Translations under genes and position numbers: made by a program
NCBI GenBank assembly: GCA_009774895.1
Contig: VSOO01000102.1
Span: 1 to 5,719, forward strand
From: Alistipes sp.
GTDB lineage: Bacteria > Bacteroidota > Bacteroidia > Bacteroidales > Rikenellaceae
Length of the DNA: 5,719 nt
Direction: 5' to 3'
The notes under the pieces: generated by a model
Seen by the model: the letters and a program-made list of their open reading frames with translations, nothing else
What the model was told of the DNA's origin: nothing
Databases searched by the model: none
Part shown: one piece after another, positions 1-4,907 of the stretch
Numbering within the stretch: the stretch's first letter is position 1
Layout: the number at the start of each line of letters is the position of its first letter

Positions 1-570
1 GATTATCTGAAGTACCAGATCAATCCGCACTTCTTCATGAACACGCTCAACAACATCCATGCGCTGATCGACATCGACGCGGAGTGCGCCAAGAACGCCG
101 TGATCGAGCTCTCGAAAATGATGCGCTACGTGCTCTACGACTCGGGGCGCGAACATATCTCGCTCGAAAAGGACGTGCAGTTTCTCGAAAACTACATCGA
201 GCTGATGCGTATCCGCTATGTCGATGCCATCGACATCCGCGTGCGCTATCCCCGGCCTCTGCCTGCCGACGTGACGATCCCTCCCCTGCTGCTGATCGTC
301 TTCGTGGAGAACGCCTTCAAGCACGGAGTGAGCTACAACCGCAGCTCGTTCATCCACATCGACATTGCGTGCGACGGCGGCATGCTCGCGAGCCGCATCG
401 TCAATTCGCGGCACCGCGAGCCCGACGCCGGGCGCACGGGCATCGGCCTGGAGAACGTCCGCAAGCGCCTCGACCTGATCTACGGTCCGAAGGGCTACGG
501 GCTCCGGATCGACGACAGCGATCCGGCGACCTATACCGTACAACTCGAAATTCCCACGTTCAATGCTTAG
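1..570 (+). CDS. Sensor histidine kinase, LytS/YehU-type (His_kinase family), 3' part only
   Basis: This is the C-terminal catalytic part of a membrane sensor kinase; the first base of the window is already in frame and 189 residues are visible, so the sensor and membrane segments lie upstream of the window. Residues 1-20 carry the His_kinase (PF06580) phosphorylation motif QINPHFFMNTLNN, with the expected phospho-accepting His at window residue 10. The ATP-binding HATPase_c part follows: an N-box-like VENAFKHG at residues 102-109 and a glycine-rich GIGLENVRKRL at about 147-157. The family autophosphorylates on His and passes the phosphate to a LytTR regulator. The downstream regulator starts inside the last codons of this gene (8-base overlap), so the two are co-translated partners. 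The signal sensed cannot be told because the input domain is missing. Family assignment is secure; the target genes are not known. Confidence 0.93.
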   Translation, partial: DYLKYQINPHFFMNTLNNIHALIDIDAECAKNAVIELSKMMRYVLYDSGREHISLEKDVQFLENYIELMRIRYVDAIDIRVRYPRPLPADVTIPPLLLIVFVENAFKHGVSYNRSSFIHIDIACDGGMLASRIVNSRHREPDAGRTGIGLENVRKRLDLIYGPKGYGLRIDDSDPATYTVQLEIPTFNA

Positions 571-1324
571 ATGTATCGCCATCGACGACGAACCCCTGGC
601 GCTCCGCCAGGTGCGTTCCTATATTGAGAAGATCCCCTACCTCGAACTGGCCGGTGCGTGCGACAATGCGCTCGATGCGCAGCAGTTTCTCTCCACGCAT
701 CCCGTCGATCTGATCTTCGCCGACATCGACATGCCCGACCTGAACGGCGTGGATTTCGTGCGTTCGCTCGTCGAGCCGCCCATGGTGATCTTCACCACGG
801 CCTACTCGGAATATGCGGTGGAGGGCTTCAAGCTCAATGCCGTGGATTACCTGCTCAAGCCCTTCAGCTTCGCCGACTTCAGCCGTTCGGCCGCCAAGGC
901 CAACTCGCTTTACGAACTGCGGCACAACCAGCGCACGGCGCCCGCGCCCGCGCAGCCCGAAGCGGAGGCGGAGGCGGAGACGCCGGACCGCGGGAAGGAG
1001 TTTCTTTCGGTAAAAGCCGACTACAAGGTCTCGCTGGTGAAGATCAGCGAAATCGTATACCTCGAAAGCGAGGGCGAATACGTGCGCATGCACCTCGCCG
1101 ACGGCTCGACCATCACCACGCTGTTCCGGCTCAAGAACATGGAGGCCGAGCTGCCCGCCGACAGCTTCATGCGCATCCATCGTTCGTACATCGTCAATCT
1201 GCGGCGCATCAAGAGCTTCGTCAAGGGCCGCGTCTTCCTGAGCGATACGGATTGCGTGCCGATCGGCGAAAACTACAAGGAGGCATTCCAGCAATACATC
1301 GACCGCACGTTCCGGAACCTTTAG
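563..1324 (+). CDS. LytTR-family response regulator transcription factor
   Basis: Complete 253-residue cytoplasmic response regulator. Residues 1-115 form a receiver domain: acidic pocket D8/D9, phospho-acceptor D54 in LIFADIDMPDLNG, conserved Thr at 78-79 (FTTAYSEYA), and conserved K99 in VDYLLKPF. A low-complexity Ala/Pro/Glu linker spans about 125-143. Residues about 145-250 form a LytTR DNA-binding domain, recognisable from FLSVKADYKVSLVKISEI, YLESEGEYVRMHL, FMRIHRSYIVNLRRI and the late VPIGENYKEAF. Length is usual for the family (about 240-260). The ATG at 563 lies within the end of the kinase gene (ATGCTTAG overlap), the normal arrangement for LytS/LytTR pairs in Bacteroidota, so expression is translationally coupled. 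The regulator would bind DNA as a dimer when phosphorylated by the upstream kinase. Its targets are not visible; the lanthipeptide locus about 0.7 kb downstream is one candidate, by proximity only. Confidence 0.95.
   Translation: MLRCIAIDDEPLALRQVRSYIEKIPYLELAGACDNALDAQQFLSTHPVDLIFADIDMPDLNGVDFVRSLVEPPMVIFTTAYSEYAVEGFKLNAVDYLLKPFSFADFSRSAAKANSLYELRHNQRTAPAPAQPEAEAEAETPDRGKEFLSVKADYKVSLVKISEIVYLESEGEYVRMHLADGSTITTLFRLKNMEAELPADSFMRIHRSYIVNLRRIKSFVKGRVFLSDTDCVPIGENYKEAFQQYIDRTFRNL
962..979 (+). repeat. Three perfect tandem copies of the hexamer GCGGAG in the regulator linker
   Basis: The hexamer GCGGAG occurs three times without interruption and encodes alternating Ala-Glu in the linker between receiver and LytTR domains; the preceding bases are a similar GCGCCC repeat encoding Ala-Pro. 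The unit is a multiple of three, so gain or loss of copies would change linker length without breaking the frame. Confidence 0.7.
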
Positions 1325-1330
1325 CCGCGG

Positions 1331-1393
1331 TGCGGCGGGTTCGTCTCCGCTGCGGGATTTGTCCGGTGCGGCGAAGCCTGCCCGCGCTGCGGG
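1331..1393. terminator. Possible weak terminator region between convergent genes (two GC hairpins, no good T-tract)
   Basis: The 119 bases between the regulator stop and the stop of the minus-strand gene contain two GC-rich hairpins: an 8-bp stem with two G-U pairs (1332-1339 with 1346-1353, loop of 6), followed only by ATTTG, and a 5-bp perfect stem CCCGC-GCT-GCGGG (1381-1393). Neither has a run of T on either strand. Position suggests transcription end for both convergent genes, but the sequence support is weak. Confidence 0.25.
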
Positions 1394-1443
1394 GTGCTGT
1401 TTCGGGAAAGCGGCCGGAATGCGCGCGTGCGGAAGTCTTTGGG

Positions 1444-1890
1444 TCAGAGCCGGGGAAAGTGCTCCAACGCCGCATAGCCCCTCTCGGGCGAGCAGGCGTA
1501 GCAGCGGTGCGTGAGGCCGTTGGTCAGCACGAGGTAGCGCGCACCGAGCACCGAGTTGTAGCGTACGGCCTGATCCAGTACGCGGGCGTCGATCTTTACT
1601 GCGGGAGCCTTGCACTCGGCCAGCAGCAGCGGCGCCCCCGCATCGTCCACTACCACCACATCGGCCCGCTGCGGCTGTCCGTTGAGCGCCACGGCGTACT
1701 CCTGCACGATTCGGTGCGCCGGCGCGCCGCAGTGCGCTACCAGACAGGCGATCAGGTGGCGCCGCACCCACTCCTCGGGTGTCAGCACCAGCCAGATGCC
1801 GCGCAAATCGTCCCATACCTCCACCTGATCGCGGCGGCGGCGTGCGCGCAGCCGGATCGGCGGGAAGTTCAGTTCGGGCAGTTCGGACAT
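1444..1890 (-). CDS. Small stand-alone protein with type I restriction HsdR N-terminal-like (PD-(D/E)xK) domain
   Basis: A 148-residue protein consisting of little more than an HSDR_N_2-like nuclease-fold domain. Visible motifs: E64 in IVQEYAV, D77 in RADVVVVD, the E92-x-K94 pair in LLLAECKAP, and a QAVRYNSVLGARYLVLTNG segment (107-125) resembling the QxxxY part of restriction-type folds. These match the D...ExK active-site arrangement, so the metal-binding residues look intact. The helicase and the HsdS/HsdM partners of a true type I enzyme are absent here; single-domain proteins of this size are common and conserved in Bacteroidota, and their role is not established to my knowledge. The start is taken at ATG 1888-1890 (MSELPELNFP); an upstream ATG at 1981-1983 would add 31 residues rich in Arg and Ser that do not resemble the family and would span the putative promoter. 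The gene is convergent with the regulator gene and divergent from the lanthipeptide locus. Confidence 0.85.
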   Translation of the reverse strand: MSELPELNFPPIRLRARRRRDQVEVWDDLRGIWLVLTPEEWVRRHLIACLVAHCGAPAHRIVQEYAVALNGQPQRADVVVVDDAGAPLLLAECKAPAVKIDARVLDQAVRYNSVLGARYLVLTNGLTHRCYACSPERGYAALEHFPRL

Positions 1891-1915
1891 TGGGTCTCGC
1901 GTGGGTTTTCGGCCG

Positions 1916-1923
1916 CAAAAATA
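1916..1923 (-). promoter_or_regulatory. Putative Bacteroidota -7 box (TATTTTTG) for the HsdR-N-like gene
   Basis: Read on the minus strand, TATTTTTG matches the Bacteroidota housekeeping -7 consensus TAnnTTTG fully and lies 25 bases upstream of the ATG at 1890, giving a short leader. No clear TTTG -33 box is found 19-21 bases further upstream; that position falls in the hairpin at 1941-1968, so the call rests on the -7 box and its location. Confidence 0.45.
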
Positions 1924-1936
1924 CGATTTATTTCTT

Positions 1937-1968
1937 AAAAAGGCGGATCGCCGGTGCGGTATCCGCCT
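1937..1968 (-). terminator. Minus-strand intrinsic-terminator-like hairpin with no gene upstream of it
   Basis: Perfect 8-bp inverted repeat AGGCGGAT (1941-1948) / ATCCGCCT (1961-1968), with an inner CGC/GCG 3-bp stem (1949-1951 with 1956-1958) and loop CGGT. Read on the minus strand, the stem is followed by a run of T (1941-1937), the form of a rho-independent terminator. No minus-strand gene lies to its right in the window, so it either stops antisense transcription from the lanthipeptide locus or is left over from a former neighbour. It also overlaps the expected -33 region of the HsdR-N-like gene, so an operator role is an alternative. Confidence 0.5.
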
Positions 1969-1980
1969 CGCTATCGCGAG
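1967..1980. repeat. Small perfect inverted repeat CTCGC-TATC-GCGAG
   Basis: Five-base perfect arms around a TATC loop directly next to the preceding hairpin (sharing its last two bases), at the point where GC-rich sequence changes to the AT-rich promoter region of the lanthipeptide locus. No T-tract follows. It could be part of an operator or simply chance; it marks the likely left edge of the locus. Confidence 0.4.
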
Positions 1981-2023
1981 CATTCGATGGCTGATGTTCG
2001 AAAAAGTGTTTTTTTCTTTCTTT

Positions 2024-2056
2024 ATTCAAATAAATTATTGTATATTGCACTTGAAT
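2024..2056 (+). promoter_or_regulatory. Putative promoter region of the lanthipeptide precursor, with a flanking dyad
   Basis: An AT-rich stretch (about 2001-2058) stands out against the GC-rich surroundings. TATATTGC at 2041-2048 resembles the Bacteroidota -7 box TAnnTTTG with one T missing; no clear TTTG -33 box is seen. A perfect 6-base inverted repeat, ATTCAA (2024-2029) and TTGAAT (2051-2056), flanks this box symmetrically and could be an operator. Transcription from here would give a leader of roughly 100 bases before the precursor ATG. Confidence 0.35.
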
Positions 2057-2097
2057 CGATGCGTTTCGGTGCACGGTGGAGCAGTCCGGAAAGGAGT

Positions 2098-2133
2098 ATG
2101 AAAAGTGCGATCCGATACGTGTCTTTCGCGTAG
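2098..2133 (+). other. 11-codon micro-ORF upstream of, and in frame with, the precursor
   Basis: ATG at 2098 opens a short frame MKSAIRYVSFA that ends at TAG 2131-2133, directly abutting an ATG at 2134. It is preceded by AAGGAG (2091-2096), only one base from the ATG, which is too close for a normal Shine-Dalgarno, and Bacteroidota rarely use one. The micro-ORF is in the same frame as the precursor, so a single amber codon separates them. It may be a leader peptide affecting precursor translation or may be chance; there is no direct sign that it is translated. Confidence 0.3.
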
Positions 2134-2157
2134 ATGTTTCATTTAAAACCCGATGTC

Positions 2158-2439
2158 ATGAAAAAGCTGCAATTGAAGAAAGAGGTGATCGCATCGCTCG
2201 AACGGAGTCAGATGGGGGCTTTGAAAGGAGGTGACGAAGTGAAGACGGTGAAAGGAACTTGTTGGGCACAATCAACACTAACAAAATGCCCAGTAGAAAC
2301 TGAAGGGATCTGTTTTGAACCAGGCGGGGATGATTGTTTATTAACCAATCCCACTTGCCAGCCGTTGCAAACGCAGAATTGTCCGCAATCCATAGGAGCA
2401 CCCATTTGCGATATCGGATATATCACTCAAAAGTGTTAG
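2158..2439 (+). CDS. Class I lanthipeptide precursor (LanA-like), double-glycine leader and 8-Cys core
   Basis: A 93-residue peptide. Residues 1-25 form a leader of the Bacteroidota type, MKKLQLKKEVIASL...MGALKGG, with L/K repeats near the start (LanB recognition region by analogy) and a Gly-Gly site at 24-25 typical of C39 peptidase/ABC exporters. The 68-residue core (26-93) has eight Cys at 35, 44, 52, 60, 67, 75, 84 and 93, spaced 7-9 residues apart, the last being the C-terminal residue. It has 11 Ser/Thr; most Cys have one 2-5 residues before them (for example T48-C52, T63-C67, T72-C75, S78-C84, T90-C93), as lanthionine formation needs; C60 lacks a near partner. I chose the ATG at 2158 because the leader family starts MKKL; an in-frame ATG at 2134 would add MFHLKPDV. 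The core DNA is about 45% GC, far below its neighbours. The split LanB genes downstream support the function; the activity of the mature product is unknown. Confidence 0.85.
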   Translation: MKKLQLKKEVIASLERSQMGALKGGDEVKTVKGTCWAQSTLTKCPVETEGICFEPGGDDCLLTNPTCQPLQTQNCPQSIGAPICDIGYITQKC

Positions 2440-2446
2440 CACTCCC

Positions 2447-2481
2447 CCGGCCGTGCCGGTCTTCGGGCGGATGCGCCGCCC
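2447..2481 (+). repeat. Two short GC-rich hairpins just after the precursor
   Basis: CCGGC-CGT-GCCGG (2447-2459) and GGGCGG-ATGCG-CCGCCC (2465-2481) are perfect small inverted repeats a few bases downstream of the precursor stop. Neither has a T-tract, so they are not terminators by themselves; they could protect the 3' end of the precursor mRNA together with the strong hairpin at 2550. Confidence 0.4.
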
Positions 2482-2549
2482 CGGCTCCGGGCAGTCGATA
2501 GTCCGCTCCGTGCGGTTCGGTGCTCGTTTGCGTTCGGCGGTTCGAATGA

Positions 2550-2587
2550 CCGACGGCGAACCTTCGGGTTTCGCTGTCGGTTTTTTT
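2550..2587 (+). terminator. Strong intrinsic terminator with a UUCG tetraloop, between precursor and dehydratase genes
   Basis: A 13-bp stem (2550-2562 with 2567-2580, one G-U pair and one bulged T) is closed by the exceptionally stable cUUCGg tetraloop (2563-2566) and is followed directly by seven T (2581-2587). This is a textbook rho-independent terminator on the plus strand. It sits 110 bases after the precursor stop and 182 bases before the dehydratase start, so it would end most precursor transcripts, with dehydratase expression depending on readthrough or a separate promoter. Known clusters such as nisin have an attenuating hairpin in the same place. Confidence 0.9.
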
Positions 2588-2664
2588 GAGCGTTCCGCTC
2601 CTGTGTCCTCCCCGGTCCCGAGCGAAATCCGTCGCTTTCCCGCGAACTATGGGAAATCATCCTC

Positions 2665-2715
2665 CACGGGAAAATTTCCGGCGAAACGATTTGTTTGCAC
2701 GTCGGATTTTCCGTG
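2665..2715 (+). repeat. Long imperfect hairpin (about 20 bp) in the leader region of the dehydratase gene
   Basis: Three stacked stems fold this 51-base segment. Outer: 2665-2675 pairs with 2706-2715 (CACGGGAAAAT / ATTTTCCGTG, one bulged G). Middle: CCGGCG 2678-2683 pairs with CGTCGG 2700-2705 (one G-U). Inner: AAAC 2684-2687 pairs with GTTT 2693-2696 around a five-base loop. Unpaired bases are TT on the 5' side and GCA on the 3' side. No T-run follows on either strand, so it is not a simple terminator. It ends 54 bases before the dehydratase ATG. TTTGTTTG (2690-2697), one base off the -7 consensus TAnnTTTG, lies in the loop side and could be a weak promoter, or the segment could be an RNA processing or regulatory structure. 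Confidence 0.6.
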
Positions 2716-2769
2716 ACTTGTAACTGCGCTGTAACGGGCGACCGCCGCGGCGCGACAACCCGCAGAAAA

Positions 2770-4905
2770 ATGAAGACGACCTACGTTCCTTTTCGCAACT
2801 TCGTACTCAGAACCCCGTTGTTTCCGCTCGGCGCCCGGGCCGGGGAGACGGACGGGAATCCCGCATTCCGGGAGGCCCTCTTTCTGGCATCGCCCGAGTT
2901 GTACGGAGGCTGCGCCTCGAACGATCCGAAAAAACGGATCAGGTTCGACCGCTCCGTGCTCAAATACCGTCACCGGGCCAAGACACGCTGCACGCCGTTC
3001 GGGCTGTTCGCCGGGTGCAGCGTGGGCCGGATCGCGGACCGCACGACGGTCGAGCTGCCGCCCGCGGAGCACGCGCGGCGCTGCACCCGACTCGACATGC
3101 AGTACCTGTGCGCATTGATTCAGGAGATCGAGCGAATGCCCGAAGTGCGCGACCGAATCGCTTACTATCCGAACGACAGCCTCTACGCGATCGGCGGCAA
3201 ATACCGCTATGTCGAATACCGCTACGTGAAGTCGCAGCGCCGCCATACCGTCTCGTCGCTGGAGATCGACGAGGCGCTGGAGACGCTGCTGCGTACGGCG
3301 GCCGGGGGTGCCACGATCGACGTCCTGGTGCGGTCGCTGGCCGTCGGGGAGGTGACACCCGACGAGGCCCGCGACTACGTGCTGGAGGCGATCGGTGCCC
3401 AGGTGCTGAAGAGCGAACTCGATCCGTGCGTCGTGGGCGCGGATGTGCTGGATACGCTCATCGACGCGCTTTCGCGCCTGGAAAATGCTCCCTACCTGCC
3501 GTCGCTGCGTAGGATCCGCGACCTGCTGAAGCGCATCGACGCGCAGCCCGTCGGTACGACGTTGCCGCTCTATTCCGAGATTCTGACCCTCGTCGAGGGC
3601 ATCGGTGTGGGGTTCGAACACAAATACCTGTTCCAGACCGACCTGTTCAAACCGGCGCTGAGCGCGCAGGCAGACGAGAAGACCGTCGCCCGCATCGCCC
3701 GTCTGATCGACTTCCTGGCGAAGATCACTCCTGCGGGCGAACACTCCGATCTGCAAAAGTTCACGCGGGCCTTCCGCGAGCGCTACGAGGATTCCGAGGT
3801 GCCGTTGGCTGAGGCTCTGGACGGCGAGCTGGGACTGGGCTACCCCGTCGGTTCGGGCGGCGGCGATGTCAGCCCCCTGATCGACGACCTGATCTTCCCC
3901 GTCCGCTATCCGAACGGTGCGTCGGGCCCGCAGACGCCGCTGGATCGGGTGTTGTTCCGCAAACTCGTGGAAAACGCCCGCACGGGCGCCCGCGTGATCG
4001 AACTCAGGGACGAGGATTTCGCGGATACGAACCACACCCATTCGCTTCCCGAAACGATTGCCGTGATGTGCAACCTGCTGGGCGGCGGCCGCATCGTGCT
4101 CCGCTCGGTCGGCGGAGTGTGCGCGGCGAACCTGCTGGGACGCTTCTGCCACATCGACGGGGGCATCTGTTCCCTCGTGAAGGAGATTGCCGATTTCGAG
4201 CGTGCGGGCGCACCGGAGGTCATCCTTGCCGAAGTGTCGCACCTTCCCGAGTCGCGCATCGGCAACATCGCCTCGCGCCCCGCATTCCGCGAGTGTACGT
4301 TGCACTACCTCTCGAACTGCGCGCACGACGGCACCGACCTGCCCGTTTCGGACCTGATGCTCTCCGTGCGGCGCGGCCGGCTCCGCCTCCGTTCGAAGCG
4401 TTACGACCGGGAGGTCATGCCCCGCCTGACGTGCGCCCACAACCATTCGCTGAGTCCCATTCCCGTCTACCGCTTTCTCTGTGACCTGCAATACCGCGAT
4501 GCGACCGCAGGGTTCGCGCACGGCTGGTCGGGCATGTTCTCGGCGTCGGAGCATCTGCCTCGCATCGAGTACGACAACATCGTGCTCGCCCGGGAGCGCT
4601 GGAAGATCGACCGGAAAGCGCTCGAAGCGCTCGAAGGGTGCGGCGACGCGGAGCGCGACGCCCGATTCCGCGAATTCCTGCACGCGAGGGGCGTTGCGAC
4701 CGAGGTCGTCATCCCCGACAGCGACAACGAGCTCTATCTGAATCTGGACGACGAGTCTTGCCGCAGCCTGCTGCTGGAGGAGATCGGCCGCCGCAGGCAG
4801 ATCGTGCTGGAGGAGTTCGTTTTCGCCGGCGACGCCGGCGTCGTGCGCTGCGGAGACGACATGTATACGAACGAAGCGATCTTCGCTTTTCACAAAAATC
4901 GCTGA
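2770..4905 (+). CDS. Lantibiotic dehydratase, LanB glutamylation-domain protein (N-terminal half of a split LanB)
   Basis: A 711-residue protein covering the Lant_dehydr_N region (PF04738). By family knowledge it uses glutamyl-tRNA to glutamylate Ser/Thr side chains of the precursor. Visible family motifs in order: YVPFRNFVLRTPLFPL (5-20), KTRCTPFGLFAG (71-82), FQTDLFKP (288-295), ALDGELGLGYP (349-359), RIGNIASRPAFREC (496-509) and the late SKRYDREVMPRLTCAHN (542-558). Full-length LanB is about 1000 residues; this one stops after the glutamylation domain and the elimination domain is the next gene, as in pinensin-type Bacteroidota clusters. The start is ATG 2770 (MKTTYVPF), which fits the family N terminus; an upstream in-frame TTG at 2695 would add 25 residues unlike the family and overlap the hairpin. 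No Shine-Dalgarno is seen, as usual in this phylum. It is likely cytoplasmic and works with its downstream partner, two bases away. Confidence 0.95.
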   Translation: MKTTYVPFRNFVLRTPLFPLGARAGETDGNPAFREALFLASPELYGGCASNDPKKRIRFDRSVLKYRHRAKTRCTPFGLFAGCSVGRIADRTTVELPPAEHARRCTRLDMQYLCALIQEIERMPEVRDRIAYYPNDSLYAIGGKYRYVEYRYVKSQRRHTVSSLEIDEALETLLRTAAGGATIDVLVRSLAVGEVTPDEARDYVLEAIGAQVLKSELDPCVVGADVLDTLIDALSRLENAPYLPSLRRIRDLLKRIDAQPVGTTLPLYSEILTLVEGIGVGFEHKYLFQTDLFKPALSAQADEKTVARIARLIDFLAKITPAGEHSDLQKFTRAFRERYEDSEVPLAEALDGELGLGYPVGSGGGDVSPLIDDLIFPVRYPNGASGPQTPLDRVLFRKLVENARTGARVIELRDEDFADTNHTHSLPETIAVMCNLLGGGRIVLRSVGGVCAANLLGRFCHIDGGICSLVKEIADFERAGAPEVILAEVSHLPESRIGNIASRPAFRECTLHYLSNCAHDGTDLPVSDLMLSVRRGRLRLRSKRYDREVMPRLTCAHNHSLSPIPVYRFLCDLQYRDATAGFAHGWSGMFSASEHLPRIEYDNIVLARERWKIDRKALEALEGCGDAERDARFREFLHARGVATEVVIPDSDNELYLNLDDESCRSLLLEEIGRRRQIVLEEFVFAGDAGVVRCGDDMYTNEAIFAFHKNR

Positions 4906-4907
4906 TT

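Noticed and set aside
560..1918. A 452-codon minus-strand open frame across the regulator and the HsdR-N-like gene
   Set aside because: It is antisense to the well-supported response regulator and lies in a different frame over the HsdR-N-like gene; its product is Arg/Ala/Gly-rich low-complexity sequence.
1891..1983. Longer N terminus for the HsdR-N-like protein from the ATG at 1981-1983
   Set aside because: The extra 31 residues are not family-like and would cover the TATTTTTG promoter box and the hairpin.
2536..2551. GGTTCGAAT-like segment resembling a tRNA T-loop, hence a possible tRNA end or integration site
   Set aside because: The bases on either side do not form a T-arm stem and no acceptor, anticodon or D-arm can be found around it.
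2453..2716. An 87-codon plus-strand frame between precursor and dehydratase
   Set aside because: It runs through the strong terminator and both hairpin regions, has no recognisable features and looks like chance.
2695..2769. TTG start at 2695 for the dehydratase
   Set aside because: The family N terminus begins at MKTTYVPF (2770), and the extension would run through the end of the hairpin with no family resemblance.
2647..4893. A 748-codon open frame on the minus strand opposite the dehydratase
   Set aside because: The plus-strand frame carries clear LanB motifs throughout; the antisense frame shows no family features and is the usual result of GC-rich codon use.
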